64,000 nt of DNA from Rhizobium sp. TH135 (GTDB lineage Bacteria; Pseudomonadota; Alphaproteobacteria; Rhizobiales; Rhizobiaceae): assembly GCF_002855515.1 (NCBI RefSeq), contig NZ_PKRP01000007.1, forward strand, positions 186,001 to 250,000, read 5' to 3'. Below the pieces are notes generated by a model. The model did no database searches. It had not been told where the DNA came from and worked only from the letters and a program-made list of their open reading frames with translations. Every line of letters begins with the position of its first letter. The stretch's first letter is position 1. Position numbers and translations under genes: made by a program. This document shows, one piece after another, positions 38,201 to 47,200 of the stretch.

Positions 38201-38751
38201 GAACAGGCGGTCTGCACGTTGACGCTCGGTCCCCGCAGATCGAACGAGAAGGACGCCCTTGTCGCAAGAAAGTCCTTGTCATTCCCGGTATGCCGCAGAA
38301 GGAACATACCGGTTTCGTCGACCAGTTGCGGGTTGCTGCAGATGTTGAAATAGAAGTAGCTCCCCATGCCGCAGCCTGCGAAGACGCCAATGGGACCTGC
38401 CAATGTATTGGGTGTGCGGCCGGCCGCCTCCATGGCTTCCCAGGCACATTCGAGAAACTTGCGATGCTGGGGGTCCATGATCGCCGCTTCCTTCGGGCTC
38501 AACCCGAAGAACTCAGCGTCGAACAATTCCATGTCCGCAACATCGGCTGTGCGCCCGACATAGTTGGGATGCTGAAGCCGCACCGCCGATTCACCGGCTG
38601 CGAGAGCCTCCTCGTCCGGAACCGTCCGGATAGATTCCACGCCGGCCTTCAGGTTCTGCCAGAATTGATCCGTTGTCGCCGCACCTGGCACGCGAAGCGC
38701 CATACCAACAATTGCAACGTCACTCGGCGACACATCAGTCATTTCTTGCAT
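32242..38751 (-). CDS. Type I polyketide synthase, KS-AT-KR-DH-ACP-TE
   Basis: 2169-aa single-module PKS. KS (~10-440): Cys183 in TACSTSLVAV, His319 in ECHGTGT, His359 in NIGHLDTAAG. AT (~535-830): Ser632 in GHSMGEN. A ~300-residue linker leads into KR (~1170-1380) with LLTGGLGDLS and Tyr1338/Asn1342. A DH-like double hotdog follows KR (~1415-1680): His1425 in NEHRLVSGQPILPG, Asp1599 in HPALLDIA. ACP Ser1814 is in GGHSL. The C-terminal thioesterase (~1885-2140) has GFSGG (Ser1960) and a late GDHD. All active-site residues are present, so it should make and release a short reduced beta-hydroxy or unsaturated acyl chain. KR before DH is not the textbook order. Starts at ATG 38751 or ATG 38742. 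It needs phosphopantetheinylation, probably by the enzyme at 48890. Confidence 0.93.
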   Translation of the reverse strand: MQEMTDVSPSDVAIVGMALRVPGAATTDQFWQNLKAGVESIRTVPDEEALAAGESAVRLQHPNYVGRTADVADMELFDAEFFGLSPKEAAIMDPQHRKFLECAWEAMEAAGRTPNTLAGPIGVFAGCGMGSYFYFNICSNPQLVDETGMFLLRHTGNDKDFLATRASFSFDLRGPSVNVQTACSTSLVAVHYACQSLLSGECDMALAGGSTIELPHRRGYVFQDGEILSPDGHCRPFDHRAAGTIFGSGAGVVVLRRLADAIADGDIIHGVIKASAVNNDGASKAGYLAPSVTGQAEAIIEAQGLGGIDADTIQFVECHGTGTALGDPIEIEALTQAFRQSTSKTGFCHVGSVKSNIGHLDTAAGVVGLIKATLAVQHGEIPPTLGFEKPNPAIDFTSSPFLVNSQLEPWPKVMGPRRAAVNSLGVGGTNAHVIIEEAPRTSFNAAAASDAGSILVFSAKSRKALEEQVARLGQALEANPDLTTLDAAHTLLNGRKHFEHRRVVAVRGRDDALAVLPGNDEKRIFSHTVIDGTAEAVFMFPGGGAQHVGMVQSLYREDARFRAWIDEGLSYLPSKAATDIRAAWFAEDSQSEAAQAFLLPSLQLPAILIAEIATARLWMHWGLRPSALIGHSMGENAAACIAGVMSYRDVVNLVRLRGELFDSVEPGGMLSVPLSATHLQSLLPPELDLASVNAPELCVVSGRDADLDRFASELAQRGIDTSRIQINIAAHSRMLDAVLPRFEAFLREIRLSAPTIPILSNLTGEPLSDNDARDPRYWVQHLRSTVLFAKGMAKLADGPARVYIEVGPGRALSSLAKAQPGIEANRVINTLPHPEHETDDRIHFISAVGRAWALGLPIEPVDPDASAKGRLVTLPTYAFQRQRYFIEPNKTVAVHEDTAALLRQADMKDWGYRPCWRQVASDAPLDSELEPSSWLVFLDETGIGEGLVARLRQKGHEVTTVSVGDGFEQISPQSYQLCPEDGKAGYDALVSSLVEGTGFPSQVVHLWLVTADETHRRGSSFFEKMQEHGFYSLFHLAQAMGDAAVADVHMTVVTNGMQRLGDEPPPYPGKATVLGPALVIPKELDGVTVRVIDTELPLAKQDLDRRWWKRDAPAASSRVDIGDTADFEFLWEEMSASPVSEVVAYRRGRRYKAGHMPLPLPEASSKPQFRSGGVYLLTGGLGDLSLVIARELIERYQARVILVGRTKLPERSEWQLYRRLHRGDDRIARAIKVLQEFEAQGAEVFYAAADVCNAEQMATAIAQGKQRFGTIHGVLHTAGAVQDNLIQLKSRDEIEKVLAPKVYGTDVLHRLLKDEPLDLLVLFSSSSTDIAPAGQVDYVAANAYLNAYAESAAAEGRRTVAVHWGIWNEVGIGARAVSAPARPHGGWTDDVSHGALFKRWVEDRDGTLWLEFDASPKSHWLWNEHRLVSGQPILPGTGYIELMLQAAVEYGFGPNVDFADLVFLGMLDIADGTVKRVRCRIEAHDNGLRAFVTAGPDDGEQDAFRICAEAMIVPQAAAPAATEAFMPDHADSRWISTSEAPDGRALVSAQEGRVKFGPRWAVLRKLSLGKTEALATLGLPEQFCMDMSEGWHLHPALLDIATGYAMDLVPDYGRSGVLWAPISYGRIRVSGNLPAVIRSHVRLQDAGQMEAGYAVFDVTIADPDGRILLQIDRFMVKRLAADTGFAAGAQIADATRRPTVNGGAYPVAADFAFQVSQGIRPSEGFDLLERALATGKTQPILSSMPLAQLIQKAARRTQATQKAGVQLFDRPDLDTDYVAPRSETERRLAACWSELLGVERVGIHDNFFDIGGHSLIAVRLFRMIDKIFGVDLPISVLFRAATIAACADLIDQKVPADTPTSLDAGAGAILDAPTHLVAMSDGPDNSRRPVFLCAGMFGNVLNLRALALQLGQDRPVYCLQARGLYAGQEPHETFEAAARDCLAEIRRVQPHGPYSLGGFSGGGLIAYEMALQLREAGETVTQLFMLDTPLPEKTHLTLLDRVLMKLQDVRRDRGRFVANWIDSRRRWAEYQQTQKEALGEKPKPVDLHNERVHQAFLRALERYRVAPYDGEVVLLRPKLKVLYHITGGRKLQEGRNIASHDNGWSAHCPNLTVIEVPGDHDTMVLNPNVRVMSEKMRQYLRLADGEPACRTMRLGSSRADSRYTVRSAG

Positions 38752-39015
38752 TTTTCAAGCGCTTCTCGAAAATCAGAAAAATCATAAACCTGCTTAGAAC
38801 CGGACTAAAAGAATGAAATCCAAGTTGTCTAATCAAAGCAGGGGAACGTTAACAGGCGTCTACTTAAGCATGGAGACAAGTGTGAATTGACCTTGCCCGA
38901 AACGCAACATAGGTTGAACAAGATTTTCGGCATGGACTAAATTGGGTAGTATTTTTATTTCAGAGCCTTCGCAGCTGGCAAAGCCAACGCGAAAAGGCCT
39001 TGCGAGGAGCTTCAA

Positions 39016-40224
39016 TTGGCTTTGAGTGAACATGTGATAGCGTGGCCACTCCTCGTTTTGAACATTGGCGCTTTGGTTCTGGTGCTGATGTATGCTGCCC
39101 AGATTCTCGCGTCACTTTTGCCACAGAAAGAAAACGGATCGATAAAGCCGAATGCTGCGGGACCGGTTGCAATCTTGGTACCCGCTCACGACGAGGAGAC
39201 AGGAATTGGCGCCACGCTTATGGCAATCCGTGCGGCAATGGCTCCGGGCGACAGGCTTCTGGTTGTTGCCGACAACTGCTCTGACAAAACCGCGATCATC
39301 GCACGCGCCGCGGGGGCTGAAGTCATAGAGCGGCATGATCCATCACGGAGGGGAAAGGGTTTTGCTCTCGACGCCGGCATCCGGCATATTGCGCTGTCAC
39401 CCCCAGCCGTAGTCATTATCGTTGATGCTGACTGCTTCCCCGAGCGGCAAGCCTTGAGCTGGCTTACGGCAGCCGCATCCAATAGCGGCCGGCCGACACA
39501 ATCACTCTATCTGATGACATCTCCAGCCGACGCGCCTTTAAGTACAAAGGTCAGCGAATTCGCATTCAGCTTGAAGAACAAGGTGAGGCAGCGGGGCCTG
39601 CATAGGCTTGGCCTGCCCTGTCACCTGACAGGCAGCGGAATGGCTTTTCCGTGGGCGACAATCAGCACGCTCGACCTTGCCGACGGACATCTTGCCGAAG
39701 ATATGAAGATGGGCCTGAATCTCGCTCTCGCAGGCCACCCACCTCTGTTTTGTGAACGCGCCGTCGTTCTGAGCGCGTTCCCGGAAACGATGACCGGGCT
39801 GGCCACACAGCGTGGACGCTGGATCAAAGGCCACATCACTTTGATCTCGACGGCCTTGCGCGCTCTTCCGACAGCACTTTATCAGGGGAAGCTAGCTGCA
39901 GCGCTGGCGGCTGTGGCGACTGCCATTCCGCCATTGACCGTTTTTATTCTCTTGCTCGGCCTGCTCTTCGCCATCAGTCTGATCGCCAGCCTCCTTGCAG
40001 AAGCGGCCTTACCGGCGGTCCTTGTTGCCTTTTTCAATCTGACCGTGGCAATGGCGATGACGTTCGTTGCGTGGGTAAAATTCGGCCAGGAGATACTCCC
40101 GCCGCGCGCCGCCATGCGTGCCGTATGGTTGATCCTGACGAGACTAGCGTCTGCTCCCCTCAATCTTGCACGCACGAGAACGTCATCCTGGATACGAACA
40201 GATCGCAGCCGGAGCGGCGAGTGA
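39016..40224 (+). CDS. Membrane glycosyltransferase family 2
   Basis: 402 aa. TTG 39016 is used as start because GAGGAG lies six bases upstream and the sequence begins directly with an N-terminal helix (ALSEHVIAWPLLVLNIGALV). The GT-A core has VPAHDEETGIGATLMA, a DAD metal site in IIVDADCFPE, and the acceptor/processivity motif TQRGRWIKGH. Two to three helices follow at the C-terminus (~295-360). It probably adds a sugar to a lipid-linked intermediate at the inner membrane. Divergent from the PKS gene (264 bp between starts). Confidence 0.88.
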   Translation: MALSEHVIAWPLLVLNIGALVLVLMYAAQILASLLPQKENGSIKPNAAGPVAILVPAHDEETGIGATLMAIRAAMAPGDRLLVVADNCSDKTAIIARAAGAEVIERHDPSRRGKGFALDAGIRHIALSPPAVVIIVDADCFPERQALSWLTAAASNSGRPTQSLYLMTSPADAPLSTKVSEFAFSLKNKVRQRGLHRLGLPCHLTGSGMAFPWATISTLDLADGHLAEDMKMGLNLALAGHPPLFCERAVVLSAFPETMTGLATQRGRWIKGHITLISTALRALPTALYQGKLAAALAAVATAIPPLTVFILLLGLLFAISLIASLLAEAALPAVLVAFFNLTVAMAMTFVAWVKFGQEILPPRAAMRAVWLILTRLASAPLNLARTRTSSWIRTDRSRSGE

Positions 40225-40234
40225 GTTCAACTGC

Positions 40235-41230
40235 CTACTTGTACTCGATTATTGCTTTCCGCTGCTTGGAAAGCAGCCCCGCAGCATAATGGGCGACCCC
40301 CTTTGCTTCAGCAAATTTACCTAGAACCATAAGGCTTGCGCGTTTGTAACTTGTGCGTTCTGTCATCCCAGTTCGCCAAGCCAAGCGGAATATCTGGACG
40401 GGGTAAAGCACCAGAAGCAGAAACACTCCGGAATGGATCACCCCGCCGATCAATGCCAGCGCCGGTATAAAGGCACCCCACACCAACGAGCGTTGCAAAT
40501 TGACGCCCCAGATCCGTTTCTGGGACCTTCTGTGAAGCATAAAGATTTCTGCATAGGCATGTCCTGCCCGGACCGAGCGCTTGAACCACTGGTGGAAGTG
40601 TCTGATATCGACATCGTGCAGGGTCATTTCCGCGTTAATCCGCCAGATCTTCCAGCCACGCTCGCGCATCCTCAAACACATTTCAGGTTCTTCACCTGCA
40701 ATCAATTCCGAGTCGTAGCCACCGACTTCGCGAAAGGCACTGCATCGAACAAGGCAATCGCCCCCACAGGCCTCCGCCTCGCCGACCGGTGTGTTCCATT
40801 CTTCGTCGCAAAGCTGATTGTATATTGAGGTCTCCGGAAACATCTCACGCCGGCGCCCGCAGACCACGGCCATTCCGGGGTTGGCGACCATGACGGCACG
40901 CGCTGTTTCCACCCAACCACTGGCAAGTTGACAGTCGCCGTCGACGAATTGCACGAAAGCAAGGTTTGGCACCAATTTCGCTAATTCCTCAAAACCGGCG
41001 TTGCGTGCGCGTGCGGCCGTGAATGGCTGGTCGGAAGGCAGTATGACCACTGTTAGACCCATCCGCTTCGCTGCTTCGACGCTGCCATCGGTGGAACCGG
41101 AATCCACATAGACTCCTCTTGAAGCGAGGTCTCCCAGGGATGCAAGGCAACCAAGGAGACGAGCGCCCTCGTTGCGCCCGATCAAGACGACACCGACATC
41201 GTTCAGGCCCTGGTCGGGCATATCCGTCAT
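40235..41230 (-). CDS. Glycosyltransferase family 2 (ExoA-like)
   Basis: About 331 aa starting at ATG 41230, which overlaps the flippase stop as ATGA. Motifs: VVLIGRNEGARLLGCLASL, YVDSGSTDGSVEAA, the DGD metal site in FVDGDCQLASGW, and GEEPEMCLRMRERGWKI. A hydrophobic C-terminal hairpin (~245-275) tethers it to the membrane. Overall layout resembles ExoA of succinoglycan synthesis. Translationally coupled to the flippase gene. Confidence 0.88.
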   Translation of the reverse strand: MTDMPDQGLNDVGVVLIGRNEGARLLGCLASLGDLASRGVYVDSGSTDGSVEAAKRMGLTVVILPSDQPFTAARARNAGFEELAKLVPNLAFVQFVDGDCQLASGWVETARAVMVANPGMAVVCGRRREMFPETSIYNQLCDEEWNTPVGEAEACGGDCLVRCSAFREVGGYDSELIAGEEPEMCLRMRERGWKIWRINAEMTLHDVDIRHFHQWFKRSVRAGHAYAEIFMLHRRSQKRIWGVNLQRSLVWGAFIPALALIGGVIHSGVFLLLVLYPVQIFRLAWRTGMTERTSYKRASLMVLGKFAEAKGVAHYAAGLLSKQRKAIIEYK

Positions 41231-42582
41231 AGTGTGCTCCATGCCGGCAACGAGATCGCATCGAAGGGCGTGCCATAGCCGATTTCAAAACGCAGGAGGA
41301 GAAACACTGCGAGCGCTGAGAAAAAGACCAGGTGGAGCAGAAGGTCTTGCCGAACAAAGGACAGACCCTCCGCAAATTGTCCGCGAAGCACCGGAAGGTA
41401 GCGCAGGATTTCTCCGGCAATAATGGCGAGTATGGCCCCGGGAAGACCAAGGTAGTGAACTCCGACAGGAGTGAGGCACACGAGGGCCAGAAGCTTGACG
41501 ATGTTCCCTGCCACGCCATAGGCGGGCTTGCCGACCCCCATCATCGTATACTCGTTCACGGTGCACAAAATTGCGAACCAGGACGCGACGAGGAGCAAGG
41601 CAAGCATCCAGCCCGCTTCGCCATAGCGTGCATCATAGATGATTGCGACGGCGACATCAGACAGGGCGACAGTCAGCGCTAAGCCGACGGACACAACCAG
41701 CAGAAGCTTGAGGCGCATTGGCCCGAGTTGCTGTCGCAGTGTTGCGCGAACTTCAGCAGAGTTGGCTGAAATCAATGGGAACACCAGTTGAAAACTGACC
41801 CTTGCAACCAGGGTCGCGGGTAGCTCCGAAATTGTCCTTGCGATCGCATAGATACCGAAAACCGCAAGCGGCAGAGATTGCGCCAGGAAGAGCTTGTCGA
41901 AGCTGTTGGCAAGAAAGACAAGCATCGAAGACAGGAATATCCATTTCCCAAAGGAGAGGACTTCACGAACATAAACCGCCTCCCAGGCAAACCAGTTGCG
42001 GGCGTCCGGGAGCAGATAGCTTGTCGCAGCACGGAAGAAGGCCGCAACGACACTGGCGATCATGATCGACCAGACCGTCGGGCTGAAATAGGCGAAAACA
42101 AGCACAAAAACAGTTGAGGCAATATCGCAAACCAGATCGAAGATGTTCAGTGTCTTCAACTGCATATGCCGTTGCATATAGTAGAGAGCCGTCGAGGCGG
42201 AGCCAAGCGCTACGATGGTCAGCGCAGCCAACTGTATGACGCCGGGAGGCACATCGTAATACGCGCCAAGCGGATAGGAAGCGAGCAACAGCAGTGTGCA
42301 GAGAAGGAAACTGCGCAGAACCTGGAGCGTCCAGGCCGTATAGCGAAACCGCGCATCGTCGGCGTTTTCGTTGCGCACAACAGATTGGCCGATCCCGACA
42401 TCGGTCAGAAGTTCCATCCCGATCTTCAGGGTGGTGACGATCATGACCACCCCGAAGACATCTGGTGTGACGAGCCGGGTCAGCACGACATTGGAGCCGA
42501 AGCGAAGCGCCACAGTCAACGCATAGGTTCCCACGGTCCAAAGGGCGCCGTTGAAAATCCGCTTCTCTGAGATGGACGACAT
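41227..42582 (-). CDS. Wzx-type polysaccharide flippase
   Basis: 451-aa oligosaccharide flippase of the MOP superfamily with about twelve to fourteen hydrophobic segments. The N-terminal signature RIFNGALWTVGTYALTVALR followed by RLVTPDVFGVVMI matches PST/Wzx exporters. It should move the undecaprenyl-linked repeat unit to the periplasmic face, where the Wzy-like protein at 24513 polymerises it. It lies between two glycosyltransferase genes on the same strand. Confidence 0.9.
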   Translation of the reverse strand: MSSISEKRIFNGALWTVGTYALTVALRFGSNVVLTRLVTPDVFGVVMIVTTLKIGMELLTDVGIGQSVVRNENADDARFRYTAWTLQVLRSFLLCTLLLLASYPLGAYYDVPPGVIQLAALTIVALGSASTALYYMQRHMQLKTLNIFDLVCDIASTVFVLVFAYFSPTVWSIMIASVVAAFFRAATSYLLPDARNWFAWEAVYVREVLSFGKWIFLSSMLVFLANSFDKLFLAQSLPLAVFGIYAIARTISELPATLVARVSFQLVFPLISANSAEVRATLRQQLGPMRLKLLLVVSVGLALTVALSDVAVAIIYDARYGEAGWMLALLLVASWFAILCTVNEYTMMGVGKPAYGVAGNIVKLLALVCLTPVGVHYLGLPGAILAIIAGEILRYLPVLRGQFAEGLSFVRQDLLLHLVFFSALAVFLLLRFEIGYGTPFDAISLPAWSTL

Positions 42583-42668
42583 CAGTTTACTTTCGTGGGC
42601 CAGGCCGTCCGGGCGAGACGGGCTGGGGGAGAGAATGCGTTTCCGCGCGACGCAGGGGCATCAAAGGA

Positions 42669-43877
42669 TCAGTGAGCGGCTGCCTCGATATTTCGGCATA
42701 GCGCCTCTGCGAGATCGTGGATGTTATGCAGTTGCGCGACGCGCTGCTGGCCGGCCAACCCCATCGTGCTCAGCTGTTCGGGCGTGGCGAGAAGGGCTGA
42801 CCGCAAGGCCACCACGAGTTCATCGTGATTTCCCGGCGCCACCAGCCAGCCGCAACTCGGATCGACTAACTCGGGGATGGCGGTGATCCTGGTCGTGACG
42901 ACCGGACGAGCCAAGGCCAAGGCCTCCATCAGGACAATCGGCAAGCCCTCATGGTAACTGGGCAGCAGCAGCGCGCGGCTTTCGCAAATCAGACGCTTTA
43001 CCTGCGCGTTGGCCGCCCAACCTTTTAAGACAATCCGGTCCCCTCCCAGACCAAGGCGTTCAGCTTCCGCCTCGATCTCTGAGCGACTTTCACCGTCTCC
43101 GACAAGCAGGACCCGCAGATCAGGAAACTCCTCACGAAGCACGGCTACGGCTGCAGGGATGTGGACCTGGCCCTTCTGCGGACAAAGCCGACCAACACAG
43201 ACGAAGGTGTGATTGTTTGACGCCACCGGTGCGCAAGGCTGGAATTCATCAAGATTGAGACCGCATCGGGCGATCACTATCTTTTCGTGATCGCGTGCAG
43301 ACAAGCATCGCTCGACCAATAGGTTACGGCAATAGTCGGAGATAGCGATGACGAAAGCCGCATGCTGGATCTTCAGTCCAAAATTCGGCACGGTCTCGTT
43401 GACAAATTCGTCTGGTCCGTGGGCGGTAAAGCTGTACCGAGGCCCACCCATCAGATGCGACAGCATCACCACCGTGGTCGCGTTGGTCCCATAATGCGCA
43501 TGGAAATGGTCGATATCGGCGCGGCGCGCTTTCTGCCGGAGGTCGGCTGCCTGCATCAGATAGGCAGCGTGCTGAACGACGCCCGCCTTTCCATCCCTGA
43601 AGAGCTTCATGGACGCAACCAGCGCTCGCCCTATCCCGCGCGGATTACGAAGTAGTTCACGCGTGAAAGACGCCAGAAGCGTTATGCCACGTCCCTGTAG
43701 AAGGTAGGCTGTTTGCGATGCTTCCGCGAGGTCCCGTTCATCGACAAGGGCAGTTGCGAACTTTCGCGCAGCAAACCGGACAACGACCTGCCCGCGCGCC
43801 TCAAGCGCCTCAATCTCGCGCCTGATGAATGTAGCACTCGGCACAGGGTAGGTGTTCAAGAAATAACCGATCTTCAT
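42669..43877 (-). CDS. Glycosyltransferase family 4 (WcaL/AmsK-like)
   Basis: 402-aa GT-B enzyme. The N-terminus MKIGYFLNTYPVPSATFIRR and HFHAHYGTNATTVV are typical of the colanic-acid WcaL/amylovoran AmsK group; the C-terminal half has FVCVGRLCPQKGQ and the EX7E motif in EGLPIVLMEALALARPVV. It is the first gene of a minus-strand operon with the flippase and ExoA-like genes. Full length, no anomalies. Confidence 0.9.
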   Translation of the reverse strand: MKIGYFLNTYPVPSATFIRREIEALEARGQVVVRFAARKFATALVDERDLAEASQTAYLLQGRGITLLASFTRELLRNPRGIGRALVASMKLFRDGKAGVVQHAAYLMQAADLRQKARRADIDHFHAHYGTNATTVVMLSHLMGGPRYSFTAHGPDEFVNETVPNFGLKIQHAAFVIAISDYCRNLLVERCLSARDHEKIVIARCGLNLDEFQPCAPVASNNHTFVCVGRLCPQKGQVHIPAAVAVLREEFPDLRVLLVGDGESRSEIEAEAERLGLGGDRIVLKGWAANAQVKRLICESRALLLPSYHEGLPIVLMEALALARPVVTTRITAIPELVDPSCGWLVAPGNHDELVVALRSALLATPEQLSTMGLAGQQRVAQLHNIHDLAEALCRNIEAAAH

Positions 43878-44258
43878 AAAATTCCCTACACGAACAAAAG
43901 CATCGCAAAACTGACCATACCGGCTGCCTCTGATCGAGAGATCACAAGAAGGCTGCAGCCAAAAACTTCCTTTTTCGATACGCGTATAGCAAAACGGTAT
44001 TCATCAGGACTAACGCCGGCTTTAATCTCTAGACAGGATTACATAGCAGATAATTAAAACGTCCATGTTCCATGCGCACACAAGGTCGCCGACCGACAGT
44101 TAAGAATTGATTTAGCAGGTTTTTTCAGCCAATCTAAGGATAGTGGGTCATATTCAACATTATCGCCAGCTCTTTCGCAGATAATGTTGGATCTCCCATT
44201 CCTACAGGTGCGCGTAGGCTCATTTGCGCCGCTGATAGAGTGTTGGAGTAATTTTTGG
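43878..44258. promoter_or_regulatory. Divergent promoter region glycosyltransferase / NRPS
   Basis: 381 bp, AT-richer than the flanking genes, without a believable ORF. It must supply promoters for the leftward glycosyltransferase-flippase operon and the rightward NRPS operon. I could not fix -35/-10 boxes by eye. Confidence 0.5.
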
Positions 44259-47200
44259 ATGTTTAAGTGCCTTTTGATCGGCAATGAATCCCTTCTGGTC
44301 CAATGCGGACAACTCATTCTTGATCGCGGGAACTCGATCGCCGCGATTGTCACCTCCAACGATGCGGTAAAAAGCTGGGCCGGCCAAAACGGCATACCGT
44401 CGGTTGATTGGAGGGGCAGTCTAGAGCATGCGGTAGAGTCGATCGACTATGATTACCTCTTCAGCATCGCAAACCTTCGCATCATCCCCTCGCCGGTATG
44501 GCGCAAAGCCCGGCTCGGAGCGATCAATTTTCATGACGGCCCCCTACCTAGGTATGCCGGCCTCAACGTACCGGCCTGGGCTGTTATGCAGGGCGAGACC
44601 CGCTTCGGCGTCACGTGGCACGAGATCACCGATGGCGTCGACGGAGGCTGCATCCATATGCAGGCCGATTTCGATCTGAGCGCCGACGATACGAGCCTGA
44701 GCCTCAACACCAAGTGCTTTGCTGCCGGCATTGATTCCTTCGCAGCCCTGCTTGACGCGATCGCGAAATCCTCATTGCCGCGGGTCGCTCAGGACCTGTC
44801 GGTTCGCACTTACTATGCGAAGACCAAGCGGCCGGATGCGGCGGGTACTCTTCTTCTCGATCGGCCAGCTGAGCAACTCTCCAGCCTCTTTCGCGGCTTG
44901 AATTTTGGATCAGGCTACGTCAATCGCCTCGTCTGCCCAAAGCTGCGGCACGAGGACGGGATATTCATTGTTCGCCGCCTTACGGTACGTGACACAGCCG
45001 AGGGTCACACAGAGCCCGGCGTCGTTCTCGCGGTTGAGGCAGAAGGCGTGGTCGTTGCCACCGGGCGCGGTAGCGTGCTGCTCGAGGCCGTAAAGCAGGA
45101 TCGGCACACGGAAACCAAGCTTAACGACTGTGTGCGTCCGGGTGACCGCCTCCCGCTTCTTTCAGAAGAGGAAATCAACGCGCTGACGTCCGCCGTTGGC
45201 GATCTGGTCAGGCATGAAGATCATTTCGTTCACGCCTTGAGGTCGGTGGAAGACGTCAAGCTTGTCGACGTCGCGGACCAGTCGGCTGGCGAAACGCGCT
45301 TCAAGACAATCGAGCTGGAATTTCCAGCCGATCTCGCTCGCAACACCCGCGTTGCGGCGATTGTCGCATTCCTGGCGCGGCTGTCGACACAGGACGAGTT
45401 CGACATCGCCTATGCCGGTCCGAAGACCCTTGATCTCGCCAGCCGTTTCCTGGGCTATTTCGCAGAGGCTGTACCGCTCCACCTCCAAGTGGATGCTGCT
45501 TGCACAGCAGCAACACTTCGAGACGCAGTTGCCGAAAACATTGCACGCCTGCGCGAGCGCGGAAGTCATCTGGCAGACCTCTTTTGGCGACACCCTGATC
45601 TGGCGCCGCCGCACTACAGTGTCGGGCTCGTGGATGGAAGAACGCCAAGCGACGGCAAAGGCTTGGCAGGTTGCGCGCTGACCTTCGTTATCGATGAGGC
45701 AGATGCTGGCGTCTCCATGATTTTTGATGACGCTCGGCTCCCATCTGACGTGGCCTCTCAATATGCGCGGCGCATAAAAATGCTCGCAGCGGCGTTTACG
45801 ACCGACGACGCTTTGGTCGCGGAAATGCCGCTGATGACGGATGTCGAACTGGACATGGTCCAGAATGGCTGGAACGACAGCTCGAGGCCCTTCGATCCGA
45901 CGACGTGCATGCATACCCTGATCGAACAGCAGGTCGCAAAGACGCCGGATGCAATTGCGATCGCATGGCGGGACGAGCAGATCAGCTACCGGGACATAGA
46001 CGAACGCGCCAACCGCATTGCCCAGACGCTCATTGCAATGGGGGTCGGTCCTGACACCATGGTCGGGCTCAACATCCCACGCTGCACCAACCTGGTGGTG
46101 GCAGCTCTGGCCATTCAGAAGGCAGGCGGTGCCTATCTGCCTCTGGATCCGAATTTTCCGACGGACCGACTATCCTACATGGTCAAGGATAGCCGCCTGG
46201 AGATCATCCTTTCCAGTCGTATGACGGCTGATGCCCTTGATGAGCCGGGCACGCGCACCGTGTTCGTTGAGGACATTCTTGCGGCAAACCTTTCAGCCGG
46301 CAAGCCAGAGGTACCCGTCTCAGGTGAAAACCTCGCATATGTGATTTACACCTCGGGTTCGACCGGGCGGCCCAAGGGCGTGATGGTCGAGCATCGAAAC
46401 GTCACGAATTTCTTCGTCGGCATGGACGAACGCATCAGCTATGATCGCGATAGGCAGCCGGTCTGGCTCGCTGTCACAAGCCTGTCCTTTGACATTTCCG
46501 TGCTGGAGTTGTTCTGGACACTCGCGCGCGGCTTCAAGGTCGTCATACACGCCTCGCAGCCGCAAGCTGGCAAGAGCAAGGTGGCTGGAAACCGGCCGTC
46601 CGGCGCAGGGCCGATGGACTTCGGTCTCTTCTACTGGGGCAATGACGACGGTGCCGGACCTGCCAAATATCACTTGCTTCTGGAAGGCGCCAAATTCGCC
46701 GACAACAATGGCTTCCAGTCCATCTGGACACCGGAACGGCACTTCCACGCCTTTGGCGGCCCTTATCCAAATCCGGCGGTTACCGGAGCCGCCGTCGCCG
46801 CGATCACAAAAAACCTGTCGATCCGAGCCGGCAGTTGCGTCCTGCCGCTCCATCATCCGATACGGATTGCCGAAGAATGGGCCGTGATCGACAATCTGAG
46901 CAATGGACGGGTGGCACTCGCCTTTGCCTCGGGATGGATGCCTGAAGACTTCGTGCTTCGTCCGGAGAATGCGCCGCCGAACAACAAAACGGCGATGATG
47001 CAAGGCATCGAAACCGTCCGCCGATTGTGGAGAGGCGAACGGATGGAGTTCGATTTCGGTCACGGAATGGCTGATGTTCTGACACAGCCGCGACCAGTCC
47101 AGTCGGAGCTTCCCGTATGGCTGACGACGGCTGGAAATCCCGAGACATACCGTGAAGCCGCACGTGCAGGCACCCATGTTCTCACCCACTTGCTGGGCCA

